A stretch of 64,000 nucleotides of DNA, taken from an uncultured Porphyromonadaceae bacterium. Lineage in GTDB: Bacteria; Bacteroidota; Bacteroidia; Bacteroidales; Muribaculaceae. The notes below the pieces were generated by a model. That model saw only the letters and a program-made list of their open reading frames with translations. It was not told the origin of the DNA and ran no database searches. Made by a program: the position numbers and the translations under genes. Positions 48,251 to 57,786 of the stretch are shown piece by piece (positions within the stretch are counted from its first letter, which is position 1; every line of letters begins with the position of its first letter). The stretch lies in NCBI GenBank assembly GCA_947649495.1, contig CANSRU010000004.1:101499-165498 (forward strand), in the 5' to 3' direction.

Positions 48251-49456
48251 ATGAAAAAATTTCTTGCCGGATTTATGGCCCTCGGAACAGTGCTGGGAGC
48301 CAGTGCCGAAGCTGATGTTGTCAATGCCGACAGCACCGGATTTAAATTTACGGATGTGAAACTTGTCAAGACCACTCCTGTCAAGGACCAGAACAAGTCG
48401 GGTACATGCTGGTGTTTTTCCGGCATATCCTTTTTCGAGGACGAGATTCTGCGTAAGACAGGCAAGGAGATGGATCTCTCGGAGATGTTTGTGGTGCGTC
48501 ACTGCTACGACGACAAGGCCGATAAATACGTGCGTATGTACGGAGCCCTTAATTTCGCTCAGGGCGGAAGCGGACTGGATGTACCCTATGCGTGGGAACG
48601 CTACGGTATAGTGCCTGAGGAGGCATACCGTGGTCTGAACTATGGTGAGGACAAGCACTCACATTACGAGATGGCCGATGTGCTGACCTCTTATGTAAAG
48701 GCTGTTGTGCGCAAGCCCAACAAACGTATCTCCACCGCATGGCGCAAGGGATTCAACGGTGTGCTCGATGCTTATCTCGGTGAGCTTCCCGAAACTTTTG
48801 TCTACGAAGGCAAGACCTACACCCCGCAATCGTTTGCAGCATCGCTTCCTATCAAGATGGACGATTATGTGGCCATCACATCTTTCACTCACCATCCTTT
48901 CTATAAACCTTTCGCCCTCGAGGTATCAGACAACTGGCTTTTCGGTCAGTACTATAATGTGCCCCTCGATGAGATGAAAGCTATTGTTGACAATGCCATT
49001 GACAATGGTTACTCTGTCAACTGGGCTGCCGATGTGAGCGAAGGTGGTTTCAAGTGGAAAGAGGGCTACGCCATAATGCCCAAGGGTAAGAGCGAGGCCG
49101 ACATGGACGGCACCGAGCTGGCACGTTGGGTAAAACTTTCAGATAAGGACCGCGAGAACGAGAAGTTCAAGGCCAAAGGTCCGGTTGAGGAAATCGAAGT
49201 TACGCAGGAGGTGCGTCAGGAGATGTTCGACCGTCAGGAAACCACCGACGACCATGGTATGGTAATCGTGGGCAAGGCAGTTGACCAGAAGGGCAACAAA
49301 TACTATAAGGTGAAGAACTCCTGGGATACCAATCAGGTCTACGACGGTTATTTCTACGTGTCAGAGCCTTACTTCCTTGCCAAGACAATGGACATATACG
49401 TTAACAAGGAAGCTGTTCCTTCAGCCACCCTCAAGAAACTGGGCTTGAAGAAGTAA
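48251..49456 (+). CDS. Secreted C1 family (bleomycin-hydrolase-like) cysteine peptidase
   Basis: A papain-fold exopeptidase of 401 residues with signal peptide MKKFLAGFMALGTVLGASA. The catalytic Cys is in QNKSGTCWCFSG, and the catalytic His and Asn are in DDHGMVIVGKA and KVKNSWDTN. It resembles aminopeptidase C but is exported, suggesting periplasmic peptide trimming. It is monocistronic, with a strong terminator shared with the opposing gene. The -7 box TAATTTTG lies at 48189-48196. Confidence 0.87.
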   Translation: MKKFLAGFMALGTVLGASAEADVVNADSTGFKFTDVKLVKTTPVKDQNKSGTCWCFSGISFFEDEILRKTGKEMDLSEMFVVRHCYDDKADKYVRMYGALNFAQGGSGLDVPYAWERYGIVPEEAYRGLNYGEDKHSHYEMADVLTSYVKAVVRKPNKRISTAWRKGFNGVLDAYLGELPETFVYEGKTYTPQSFAASLPIKMDDYVAITSFTHHPFYKPFALEVSDNWLFGQYYNVPLDEMKAIVDNAIDNGYSVNWAADVSEGGFKWKEGYAIMPKGKSEADMDGTELARWVKLSDKDRENEKFKAKGPVEEIEVTQEVRQEMFDRQETTDDHGMVIVGKAVDQKGNKYYKVKNSWDTNQVYDGYFYVSEPYFLAKTMDIYVNKEAVPSATLKKLGLKK

Positions 49457-49480
49457 ACACATTGTTTAAGATATATAAAA

Positions 49481-49517
49481 GAGAGTTGGGAACCAAAAGG
49501 TTCCCAACTCTCTTTTT
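49481..49517. terminator. Bidirectional terminator between the C1 peptidase and the barrel gene
   Basis: A perfect stem GAGAGTTGGGAACC / GGTTCCCAACTCTC with loop AAAA and TTTTT on the plus strand; TTTTAT follows on the minus strand, so it can end both converging transcripts. Confidence 0.9.
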
Positions 49518-49538
49518 AGGTTGATATCGGGTTCTGAA

Positions 49539-50117
49539 TTAGAAGTTGTAGTAGAAACCGAAAGTGAGGTCGTTGCTGTCAAGAGCTATACCACCTTTGT
49601 TGGAATAGCCTGAAGCCTTGGCAGCATCGTTTGCGCCACGGTAGCCGAGGAAACCGATGTGAGCCACGAAGCTGAACTTCTCGTTGAAGTTGAGCGACAG
49701 ACCGGGCTTGAAGCCGATACCGTAGATGCAAGCTGTCTTAGAGCTGTCGTCGCCGTATTCTGACCATCCGGCACCGAATTCAACACCGCCGTCAACGAAG
49801 AGATTCACGAAATTGTTTTCGCTCTTGAAGAAAGTGTAGCGAGCATAGGGTGAAAGCTGGAACATGTGTCCGGAAACACCGGTGCCGCAGAAATGCTGGT
49901 AGTTGTATCCGATAACGGTACCTACAGCCCATTTTTCGTTGAGGTTATATCCGATTTCGGGAAGAATCGAAAGAGTGTTGGTGCTGGGGGTGCTGCCTGT
50001 AGAGGAAATTTTGGCACCTTCGTGCATGTAACCGAGTGAACCACCTGCATAGAATCCTTCGGCTGATGCGCTGAGCGATGCAATTGCCAATACTGCTAAT
50101 GCGAAAATCTTTTTCAT
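49539..50117 (-). CDS. Outer-membrane beta-barrel protein (OmpA/PorT-like small barrel)
   Basis: A 192-residue outer-membrane barrel. The ATG at 50117 gives signal peptide MKKIFALAVLAIASLSASA; an upstream frame lacks one. Alternating strands (GFYAGGSLGYMHEGA, YNLNEKWAVGTVIGYNYQH, NLFVDGGVEFGAGWSEYG) end in a C-terminal Phe (TFGFYYNF), the usual outer-membrane assembly signal. Function unknown; a structural or small porin role is plausible. Confidence 0.83.
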   Translation of the reverse strand: MKKIFALAVLAIASLSASAEGFYAGGSLGYMHEGAKISSTGSTPSTNTLSILPEIGYNLNEKWAVGTVIGYNYQHFCGTGVSGHMFQLSPYARYTFFKSENNFVNLFVDGGVEFGAGWSEYGDDSSKTACIYGIGFKPGLSLNFNEKFSFVAHIGFLGYRGANDAAKASGYSNKGGIALDSNDLTFGFYYNF

Positions 50118-50267
50118 AGCTGTTAAAATGATTTGTTTGTAAAATTGGTTAAAATTCGGGTGCAAATTTAACTTCTTTTTTCAACAAAGCATACAAAAAT
50201 GTTGATTTTTAGTGGAAAAACATCCTTTTACGGCATATTTTTCTACTTTAAGTCGAATGAGTTAAGG

Positions 50268-51272
50268 CTATAGTTGCGACCAAAGTCGGCGTCCGCGCAG
50301 ATAGTAGGAGGTGAGGATGTTCGGACGCCGGGGAGTGGTGTGAAGCAAATCGGTGGCGGGGTGAGATGTGTAGTTGCGGCGCATGGAGGCGAAATCGCGG
50401 TGTGCTTTCCATATTGCGCGTGCGTTTTTGAAGTCGAGCGTGGCCATGAATTTACACCAGGCCAGGGTGTCGAGCAGCCGGCGCTTGATGAGGGTAGTCT
50501 TTCTGCTGCTGTCAGGCAGGTTTTTATGCAGCATCAGCAGATTGTTGCGGAAATTGAGGTAGGTTTTCCGTGGATTGGATGCATCGAGGCTCCCGCCACC
50601 GAGATGATATACAATGCTTTGTGGCACCGCGGCTATTTTGTGACCCATAAGCTGTATGCGCCAGCAGAGGTCTATCTCCTCCATGTGGGCGAAGAAGTCG
50701 GCATCAAGCCCTCCGGCTGCTATGTACAGGTCGGTACGTACCATAAGCGCCGCCCCGCTTGCCCAGAATATATTGGCCGGAGTGTCGTATTGTCCATTGT
50801 CGCGTTCCACTGTGGCAAACAGGCGCCCACGGCAATAGGGATAGCCGTTGCGGTCTATGTAGCCGCCGCATGCACCGGCATATTCGTACATGGATTTGTC
50901 GCGGTAGGATCTGATTTTCGGTTGGCAGGCTCCGGTTTCGGGATGATTCTCCATGTAGTGGAAAAGTGGTTCAAGCCAGCCGTGGCTCACCTCCACGTCG
51001 GAGTTCAGCAGCAGGCAATATTTGTAGTTGCTGCATGCCTTTATGGCACGGTTGTACCCTTCGGCGAAGCCATAGTTCTTGTCAAAGGCCATCACTTCCA
51101 CCTGTGGAAAGTCGGTGGCGAGCAGTTGCAACGAACTGTCAGTGCTGCCGTTGTCGGCCACAATCACGGTGGCTATGGTTGCGGATGTGTGTTCCATTAC
51201 CGATGGCAGGAACTCGCGAAGGAGTTTTTCACCGTTCCAGTTGAGGATTATTACCGCGGTCTTGTCTGTCAT
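50268..51272 (-). CDS. GT2 glycosyltransferase, rhamnosyltransferase-like
   Basis: A 334-residue inverting glycosyltransferase. Nucleotide-sugar motif VIVADNGSTDSSLQLL, acidic motif LLLNSDVEVSHGWLEP (DxD-like Asp) and MEEIDLCWRIQLMG with the catalytic Glu-Asp. It carries no membrane helix. Its start overlaps the mtaB stop by 4 bases, an unusual partner for a tRNA modifier. It may act in a polysaccharide or lipid-linked glycan pathway; the acceptor is unknown. Confidence 0.85.
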   Translation of the reverse strand: MTDKTAVIILNWNGEKLLREFLPSVMEHTSATIATVIVADNGSTDSSLQLLATDFPQVEVMAFDKNYGFAEGYNRAIKACSNYKYCLLLNSDVEVSHGWLEPLFHYMENHPETGACQPKIRSYRDKSMYEYAGACGGYIDRNGYPYCRGRLFATVERDNGQYDTPANIFWASGAALMVRTDLYIAAGGLDADFFAHMEEIDLCWRIQLMGHKIAAVPQSIVYHLGGGSLDASNPRKTYLNFRNNLLMLHKNLPDSSRKTTLIKRRLLDTLAWCKFMATLDFKNARAIWKAHRDFASMRRNYTSHPATDLLHTTPRRPNILTSYYLRGRRLWSQL

Positions 51273-52597
51273 GGATTGATTTGTTTAACCGTTTCACCCG
51301 ACATCTCCTCGCCGTCGGCCGAGTGCAGGCGCACATCGACAATGCTGTTGCACAGCGATTTGTCGGCGGGAAGAGACACCTTTATATAATTGTCGGTGAA
51401 TCCGTGCATCACACCGTTGCTCACACTATGTTCCACGAGTACTTTGCGCACGGTGTTTTCAAACGATTGTGTAAACCGGGCCAGCTTTTTCTCGGAGATA
51501 TCAATCATCAGCCGGGCGCGCCGGTGTTTCTCCTCCTGAGGCACCACATGGTCTATGTCGGTGAGTGCTCGTGTGCCGGGACGCTCGGAGTAGGGGAACA
51601 CATGAAGCCGGGATATGTCGAGCGATTCGACAAACTCCCTTGAGCGCTCGAAGCGCTCGGGAGTCTCGCCACGGGCGCCGGTTATCAGGTCTACACCAAT
51701 GAAGGCGTCGGGAATATGAGTGCGTATGGTCTCCACGCGGTGGCGGAACAGGTCGGTGTCGTAACGGCGTCGCATGAGCCGGAGCACATCGTTGTCGCCA
51801 TTCTGCAGCGGTATGTGGAAATGTGGCATGAAACGCCGCGATGTAGCCACCCATTGTATAATCTCGTCGGTGAGCAGGTTAGGCTCTATCGACGATATGC
51901 GGTAGCGCTCTATGCCGTCCACTTCATCAAGACGGCGTATGAGGTCGAAGAATGTCTCCTCGCTTCCTTTACCGAAATCGCCTATGTTCACTCCGGTGAT
52001 TACAATCTCCTTGCCCCCTTCCGATGCCACTTGGCGGGCCTGGTCAACGAGCGAGTCTATCGAGCCGCTGCGGCTGCGTCCGCGTGCGAACGGTATGGTG
52101 CAGTAGGAACAGAAATAGTCGCAGCCGTCCTGCACTTTAAGGAAGTAGCGTGTGCGGTCGCCACGCGAGCAGGAGGGGGCGAAGGTGCGTATCTCTTTTG
52201 TGGGGGTGACGAGTGTGCTTGGCGTGCGTGTGCGCAGCCAGTTGTCTATATATTCGTCAAGGTGCAGTTTCTGGTCGGCACCGGCCACAATGGCCACTCC
52301 TGGCAGCGATGCCGCCTCGTCGCTCTTTAGCTGAGCGTAGCAGCCTGTCACCACAATGGCTGCCTCGGGATAGCGCCGTGCGTAGGAGCGTATGGTCTGG
52401 CGGCATTTTTTGTCGGCAAGCTCGGTCACGGAGCATGTGTTGACCACTATTATATCGGGTGTGTCGCCACGCTGCGCACGCATAATCCCTTTTTCGGCGA
52501 GCTGACGCGCCACGGTCGATGTTTCGGCGAAATTCAATTTGCAGCCGAAGGTGTGGAACAAGGCTTTGTAGCTTCCGAATGTCGTGTGGTCTATCAT
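51269..52597 (-). CDS. mtaB: tRNA t6A37 methylthiotransferase MtaB
   Basis: Radical-SAM enzyme that adds a methylthio group to t6A37 of tRNA. The ATG at 52597 (MIDHTTFGSYKALFHTFGCK) begins the UPF0004 domain, with Cys ligands in FGCKLN, NTCSVTE and GCYAQLK. The SAM cluster motif is CDYFCSYCTIPFARGRSRS, and a TRAM-like C-terminal end follows. At about 442 residues it is normal. It is read from a promoter shared with the acyl-CoA synthetase gene, which points the other way. Confidence 0.92.
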   Translation of the reverse strand: MIDHTTFGSYKALFHTFGCKLNFAETSTVARQLAEKGIMRAQRGDTPDIIVVNTCSVTELADKKCRQTIRSYARRYPEAAIVVTGCYAQLKSDEAASLPGVAIVAGADQKLHLDEYIDNWLRTRTPSTLVTPTKEIRTFAPSCSRGDRTRYFLKVQDGCDYFCSYCTIPFARGRSRSGSIDSLVDQARQVASEGGKEIVITGVNIGDFGKGSEETFFDLIRRLDEVDGIERYRISSIEPNLLTDEIIQWVATSRRFMPHFHIPLQNGDNDVLRLMRRRYDTDLFRHRVETIRTHIPDAFIGVDLITGARGETPERFERSREFVESLDISRLHVFPYSERPGTRALTDIDHVVPQEEKHRRARLMIDISEKKLARFTQSFENTVRKVLVEHSVSNGVMHGFTDNYIKVSLPADKSLCNSIVDVRLHSADGEEMSGETVKQINP

Positions 52598-52617
52598 CGT
52601 GGAGTTTTTGCGTTGGT

Positions 52618-52653
52618 GATGCAAAGTTAGGAAATGTTTCTTAACTTTGCATC
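52618..52653. promoter_or_regulatory. Palindromic divergent promoter region of mtaB and the acyl-CoA synthetase gene
   Basis: A 36-base inverted repeat (GATGCAAAGTTA...TAACTTTGCATC with inner GAAA-TG-TTTC, one mismatch) carries a -7 box on each strand: TAACTTTG minus (52629-52622) and plus (52642-52649), 12 bases apart. No clear -33 TTTG lies at 20 bases on either strand. Confidence 0.55.
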
Positions 52654-52725
52654 TATCCGGTGGCTTCATTGAAACTATTGCCATGCCATATTTGTATTTA
52701 ATAATGTTCTAACTATCTATCAAAC

Positions 52726-54390
52726 ATGCTGACCGAGGATTTATTACACATATATGCCGACAGTTTCCGTACCAATTGGGATACTCCGGCGCTTACGGAA
52801 TATACCACCGGAAATACTCTCACTTACGGTGATATGGCACGCCGTATAGCCCGCACGCACATATTTTTTGAACTTTGCGGAGTGAAGCCGGGCGATAAGA
52901 TCGCTTTGCTCGGTAAAAATTCTGTGTCGTGGATCATATCGTATATGGCCACAATCACTTATGGTGCGGTAGTGGTGCCGATACTGCAGGAGTTCAATCC
53001 GCAGGATTCGCAGCATATCATAAACCACAGCGATGCCGTGATGCTCTTTGTGCAGGACCAGATATTCGAGAATCTTGATTTTGAACAGATGCCGGGTGTG
53101 AGACTTGCCATGTCGCTTGACACTCAGGACGTCATTGCCGAGCAACCTTCGTTTGCCGGCCGGGCATCCAAGGCCATGAAAGCTTTGGTGAAGGCTTTCA
53201 ACAAGCGTTATCCTCTCGGATTCAATGCCGCGTCGGTCAAATACCGCTATTTCTCTCCCGACAGCGTGGCTGAAATCAACTACACATCGGGAACGACCGG
53301 TTTTTCGAAGGGCGTTATGCTGACTCTCAATAATTTGTGCGGCAATGTGGTGTTCGGTATGAGCACGAGGCTGCACTGGCGTGGCTCGCGGGCATTGGCG
53401 TTCCTGCCGTTGGCCCATGCCTACGGATGTGCGTTCGACATGCTTGCACCGTTGGCTGTGGGGGCGCATATCACGGTTTTCGGTAAGCTGCCCACGCCCA
53501 AACTGCTCCTCAAGGCCATGTCGGAGGTTCGGCCGAATCTCATACTTTGCGTGCCGCTTATTCTTGAGAAAATCTACCGTAAGCAACTGCTCCCTATTAT
53601 ATCGAAACCATCGATGAAACGCATGATGGCGGTTCCGTTCCTCAACCAGCGTGTCTATTCCAAGATACGTAAGAAACTCATCGAGGCTTTCGGCGGAGAG
53701 TTTGAACAGATTATTGTGGGCGGCGCCCCGCTCAATCACGAGGTTGAGGAGTTCCTTTATCGTATAAAGTTCCCGTTTTCGGTGGGATATGGTATGACGG
53801 AGTGCGGCCCGCTCATCAGTTTCACTCCATGGCGCAATTTCATACCCGGATCGTCAGGCCGCACGCTCAAGGGATTGATGCATTCAAAGGTGCTGAGCGA
53901 CAATGAGGCTGTAATCCCCGGCGAGATATGCGTCAAGGGTGAGAATGTGATGAAGGGTTACTATAAGAATCCCAAGGCTACCGAGGCTGTGCTTGACAAG
54001 GATGGTTGGCTTCATACAGGCGACATGGGCACCATTTCCGATGCCGGCACAATATTTATAAAGGGTAGGTACAAGACCATGATTCTGTCGGCCAATGGCC
54101 AGAATATATATCCCGAGGAGATTGAGGCCAAACTCAACAATATGCCTTACGTGGCCGAAAGCCTTGTGGTGCAGCGTGGCAATAAGTTGGTGGCGTTGGT
54201 CTATCCCGACTACGAGGCTATGGATAAAGCGCGCCTCACCAACGATATGATGCCGCAGGTTATGGAGAAGGTGCGTCAGGAACTGAACAAGCTCACCGCG
54301 CCTTACGAGCGTGTCGATGAGATACAGTTGCGTGCAAGCGAGTTTGAGAAAACCCCCAAGCGCTCAATCCGCCGATACCTCTACCAGTGA
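52726..54390 (+). CDS. AMP-binding long-chain acyl-CoA synthetase
   Basis: A 554-residue adenylate-forming enzyme that activates fatty acids. ATP motif YTSGTTGFSKGVMLT, motif GYGMTECGPLISF, TGDMG with the conserved Asp, and KGRYKTMI followed by the C-terminal lysine region. N-terminal domain and linker are complete. No acyl-CoA dehydrogenases are adjacent. Fatty-acid chain length is inferred from family only. Confidence 0.88.
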   Translation: MLTEDLLHIYADSFRTNWDTPALTEYTTGNTLTYGDMARRIARTHIFFELCGVKPGDKIALLGKNSVSWIISYMATITYGAVVVPILQEFNPQDSQHIINHSDAVMLFVQDQIFENLDFEQMPGVRLAMSLDTQDVIAEQPSFAGRASKAMKALVKAFNKRYPLGFNAASVKYRYFSPDSVAEINYTSGTTGFSKGVMLTLNNLCGNVVFGMSTRLHWRGSRALAFLPLAHAYGCAFDMLAPLAVGAHITVFGKLPTPKLLLKAMSEVRPNLILCVPLILEKIYRKQLLPIISKPSMKRMMAVPFLNQRVYSKIRKKLIEAFGGEFEQIIVGGAPLNHEVEEFLYRIKFPFSVGYGMTECGPLISFTPWRNFIPGSSGRTLKGLMHSKVLSDNEAVIPGEICVKGENVMKGYYKNPKATEAVLDKDGWLHTGDMGTISDAGTIFIKGRYKTMILSANGQNIYPEEIEAKLNNMPYVAESLVVQRGNKLVALVYPDYEAMDKARLTNDMMPQVMEKVRQELNKLTAPYERVDEIQLRASEFEKTPKRSIRRYLYQ

Positions 54391-54519
54391 CATCCCACAG
54401 TTTGTGAAATTGTAGCCTTGTACTCGATGTGCTGTAACTGAGCAGGCATAACTGCGTGCCCTTGCTTACGTAACCTCAATCCCTGCTTGCCGAAAATGAA
54501 ATATGTATAAAAAAGAAAA

Positions 54520-54553
54520 GAGTCGATTCCTTCGGAATCGGCTCCATCTTTTT
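54520..54553. terminator. Bidirectional terminator after the acyl-CoA synthetase gene
   Basis: GAGTCGATTCC / GGAATCGGCTC around TTC, then CATCTTTTT on the plus strand; on the minus strand the stem is followed by TTTTCTTTTTT. It ends both this gene and the opposing small lipoprotein gene. Confidence 0.85.
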
Positions 54554-54578
54554 CTTTAGCAGTTGTATCTGCGTCTAC

Positions 54579-54770
54579 TTACTTTACAGAGTCAGTAGCA
54601 ACAGAGTCGGTAGCAACTGAATCAGCAACTACAGAGTCAACAACAACTTCAGTAACTTCTTCTACAACAACAGCAGAATCAGCAGCGGCAGCTTCGTTCT
54701 TAGCGGCATTGTTGCAAGAGAAGAGAGATGCGCCGAATACAACAGCAAGTAATAAAACTAACTTTTTCAT
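54579..54770 (-). CDS. Small lipoprotein with DSVAT repeats
   Basis: About 63 residues, starting MKKLVLLLAVVFGASLFSCN with a lipobox (SLFSC, Cys19). The mature part is Ala/Val/Asp-rich and ends in a repeated ADSVATDSVATDSVK motif, giving a low-complexity acidic tail. I chose the ATG over a TTG nine codons upstream. A -7 box (TACCTTTG, 54829-54822) and a terminator make it a stand-alone gene. It resembles small abundant lipoproteins of Bacteroidota; the function is unknown. Confidence 0.75.
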   Translation of the reverse strand: MKKLVLLLAVVFGASLFSCNNAAKNEAAAADSAVVVEEVTEVVVDSVVADSVATDSVATDSVK

Positions 54771-54930
54771 TTTCTTTTTAATTAAATAATAAAACAATTT
54801 TTTTTAGCTTCAAAAACGCCACAAAGGTAACACCTTTTTTTGATTCGCCAAATAAAAATTATGATTTTTTTTGTGGTGTTGGATTTATGCGTGAATTAAT
54901 CAAAAAAAGTGTATATGCGTTTGCGAATTT

Positions 54931-56640
54931 TTAACTTTTGGCGTCGTGCATGCGCGAATTGACTATTTTGTTGGCCATTACCACAGCTTTTGTAATATGG
55001 TCGCATACATGGTCTTTGCCCACCAATTGCTCGATATGGGCATTTTCAAGCACTTTGTGCACAGCGGGGTTTACACCAGAGAGCACCACATGGATGCCTT
55101 CGGCCTGCGAGCTGTTTATCAGAATCTCGAGATTGTGCACTCCGGTGGCGTCGATAAACGGCACTTTGCGCATTCTGATTATGCGCACAATGGGTTTGCG
55201 GGCCATGGATGTGCGCATGAGTTCATCAAACTTCGTGGCCACGCCGAAGAAGAACGGGCCATCAATCTCGTATATCTCCACACCCTTGGCAACGTCAAGA
55301 ACCTCGTGGGTGGTGGCTTCAGTGCCCTCGGCCACATCAAGCTGCTCGCTGTACACGCGTATCTGAGTGTTTTCCATCACGCGGCGCAGGAAGAGGATTA
55401 TGGCCAGAAGCAGGCCTATCTCTATGGCTATGGTAAGGTCGAATATCACGGTGAGCAGGAATGTCACGGTGAGCACCGTTATGTCGCTTTTGGGATTCTG
55501 GAATATAGCGCGCACAGTGCGCCATCCGCTCATGTTGTAGCTCACCATTATCAGCACTGCTGCCAGACATGCCATAGGCACGAGATTGATCAGCGGCATG
55601 AGGAACAGGAATATCAGAAGCAGCACCACTGCATGTACCACTCCGGCCACCGGTGTGCGTCCGCCGTTGGTTATGTTGGTCATGGTGCGGGCTATGGCGC
55701 CGGTCACGGGGATTCCTCCGAAGAAGGGCACCACGATGTTGGCCATGCCTTGGCCTATAAGTTCGGTGTTGGAGTTGGTGCGCGAACCTGTCACACCGTC
55801 GGCCACCGTGGCCGAGAGCAGCGATTCGATGGCACCGAGTATGGCTATGGTGAATGCCGACGGAAGAAGTTCGTTGATGGTGTCCATGGTCAGCTCGAAG
55901 CCATGAGGCTGGGGTATGTCGGTGGGAAGTGTTCCGAACCGGTCGCCGATGGTGGTGATATGTATCCCCGGGCAGTAGCGGTGCACGAGCCATACGGCCA
56001 CGGTCACTATTATTATGGCAAACAGTGCTCCGGGCAGGCGTTTGGATACCTTGGGTGTGAGGATTATGATAAGGAGCGATACCGCGCCGACGGCAAGCGT
56101 GGGCCAGTCTATGCGCGAGAAGTTCTGGAGATATACTCCCCATTTGGGTATGAACGAGGCCGGTATGTCAGTGAGCCCCAGCCCGAAAAAGTCGTTGATC
56201 TGAGTTGAGAATATGGTGAGCGCTATACCGGCGGTGAAGCCTACAACAATGGGGTAGGGGATAAATTTGATTACTGTGCCGAGCTTGAAGATGCCGAGCG
56301 CCACCAATATGAGGCCTGCCATAAATGTTGCTATGGCCAGACCTTGTAGCCCGTAATTGGCTATTATGCCGTAGACTATAACTATGAATGCGCCGGTTGG
56401 ACCGCCAATCTGGACGGAGCATCCGCCGAATGCCGACACCATGAATCCGCCTATTATAGCCGTGATAAGTCCTATTGTGGGGCTTACACCGCTGGCTATA
56501 CCGAATGCGATGGCGAGCGGCAACGCTACTATACCCACCACAATACCTGCTATGAGGTCGGTTTTGAAACGTGACAATGAATAGTGGGAGAGTGCCGAAA
56601 ATAGTTTCGGCTTGAAATCGATTGGGCCGTAGAAATTCAT
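54931..56640 (-). CDS. SulP-family anion transporter with STAS domain
   Basis: A membrane transporter of 569 residues. The N-terminal SulP core has about 10-12 helices (for example IVGIVALPLAIAFGIASGVSP and AIIGGFMVSAFGGCSVQIGGPTGAF-type motifs). The C-terminal STAS domain (about 440-560) contains FIDATGVHNLEIL in place of the usual DSTG. Substrates in this family are sulfate, bicarbonate or other anions; the substrate here is not readable. A 5' leader hairpin lies upstream. Confidence 0.88.
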   Translation of the reverse strand: MNFYGPIDFKPKLFSALSHYSLSRFKTDLIAGIVVGIVALPLAIAFGIASGVSPTIGLITAIIGGFMVSAFGGCSVQIGGPTGAFIVIVYGIIANYGLQGLAIATFMAGLILVALGIFKLGTVIKFIPYPIVVGFTAGIALTIFSTQINDFFGLGLTDIPASFIPKWGVYLQNFSRIDWPTLAVGAVSLLIIILTPKVSKRLPGALFAIIIVTVAVWLVHRYCPGIHITTIGDRFGTLPTDIPQPHGFELTMDTINELLPSAFTIAILGAIESLLSATVADGVTGSRTNSNTELIGQGMANIVVPFFGGIPVTGAIARTMTNITNGGRTPVAGVVHAVVLLLIFLFLMPLINLVPMACLAAVLIMVSYNMSGWRTVRAIFQNPKSDITVLTVTFLLTVIFDLTIAIEIGLLLAIILFLRRVMENTQIRVYSEQLDVAEGTEATTHEVLDVAKGVEIYEIDGPFFFGVATKFDELMRTSMARKPIVRIIRMRKVPFIDATGVHNLEILINSSQAEGIHVVLSGVNPAVHKVLENAHIEQLVGKDHVCDHITKAVVMANKIVNSRMHDAKS

Positions 56641-56721
56641 ACCCTTGTAATTATATGGAAATTAGTTGATAACAGTTGAAACCTTGCACACAATCCATAA
56701 TCTGTATAGATATGCTTTGTA

Positions 56722-56763
56722 CTCAAAATCGGGGGCGTCCCGGATTTTGAGGGTGCAAAGTTA
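56722..56763 (-). promoter_or_regulatory. sulP promoter and leader hairpin
   Basis: A minus -7 box TAACTTTG (56763-56756) is followed by a 9-bp perfect stem CTCAAAATC (56751-56743) / GATTTTGAG (56730-56722) with extra GGG/CCC pairing inside. The transcript would begin within or just before this hairpin, leaving about 80 bases before the sulP ATG. It also lies just past the rsgA stop, but lacks a T-run for termination. Confidence 0.5.
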
Positions 56764-56780
56764 CAAAAAAGAGTGCTGAA

Positions 56781-57716
56781 TCAATAGCCTTTGCGGTATT
56801 TTTCGTGGTCTATGTCCTCGAGTATGCTCAGATAGGAGGCATAGCGCGATGCCGCGATGCGGTTTTCGTCAAGAGCCTGAAGCACGGCGCATCCTGGTTC
56901 GTGGGTGTGTGTGCAGTTGCCGTAGCGGCAGTCTGAGGATATGCGGAATATTTCGGGGAAAAAGTGTGCCACCTCGTATTTGTCGTAGTCTATTGTCCCG
57001 AATCCCTTCACTCCGGGGGTGTCTATGAGATATCCGCCTTGCGGCAGTGGAAACATCTCGGAGAATGTGGTGGTGTGCATACCGGTGAGGTGTGTGTGCG
57101 ATATCTCGGCCGTGCGCAGGTCAAGGCCTGGTATCACATCGTTGATGAGCGACGATTTTCCCACTCCCGAATTGCCCGACAGCAGAGTGATTTTACCCTT
57201 CATGGCAGCGCGTAGCTCATCGACCCCTTCGCCGGTCAGAGCCGAAGTGTGGATCACGCCGTAGCCTATCGAGCGGTATAGATATGTCACAGCATTGAGC
57301 AGCTCGCGGTCATCGTCGCCAGTTAGCAGGTCCACCTTGTTTATAACTATCACTGCGGGTATGCGGTAAGCCTCGGCAGTAGATAGGAATCTGTCTATGA
57401 ATGTTGTGGATGTTACAGGATGGGCCAGAGTCACTATCAGGAACGCCTGGTCTATATTGGCCGCGAGTATATGTGCTTCCTTGGAGAGGTTGCTTGCCCG
57501 GCGTATTATGTAGTTCTTGCGCGGTGATATGGATGTGATGTAGGCGGAGCCGTCGTCCGCGCGGGTCACCTCCACCCTGTCGCCCACGGCCACCGGATTG
57601 GTGGTGCGTATGCCCTTAAGGCGGAATTTGCCCTTTATCTTGCAGCTTATTTCCTCTCCGTTGTCGGTCTTGACCAGATAGGAGCTTCCGGTGTTGCGTG
57701 TTACGAGTCCGTTCAT
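56781..57716 (-). CDS. rsgA: Ribosome small-subunit-dependent GTPase RsgA
   Basis: Checkpoint GTPase for 30S maturation. N-terminal OB fold, then a circularly permuted GTPase with NKVD (G4) before [15 protein letters not shown] (G1) and DTPGV (G3). The C-terminal zinc motif [14 protein letters not shown] follows. 311 residues. A -7 box (TATCTTTG) at 57762-57755 precedes it. Confidence 0.94.
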   Translation of the reverse strand: MNGLVTRNTGSSYLVKTDNGEEISCKIKGKFRLKGIRTTNPVAVGDRVEVTRADDGSAYITSISPRKNYIIRRASNLSKEAHILAANIDQAFLIVTLAHPVTSTTFIDRFLSTAEAYRIPAVIVINKVDLLTGDDDRELLNAVTYLYRSIGYGVIHTSALTGEGVDELRAAMKGKITLLSGNSGVGKSSLINDVIPGLDLRTAEISHTHLTGMHTTTFSEMFPLPQGGYLIDTPGVKGFGTIDYDKYEVAHFFPEIFRISSDCRYGNCTHTHEPGCAVLQALDENRIAASRYASYLSILEDIDHEKYRKGY

Positions 57717-57786
57717 GTCTATGCTTGGTGGGTCTGTGCCACATTATATTAACACAAAGATAATGCTTTTTGCTCACCCCACGAAA

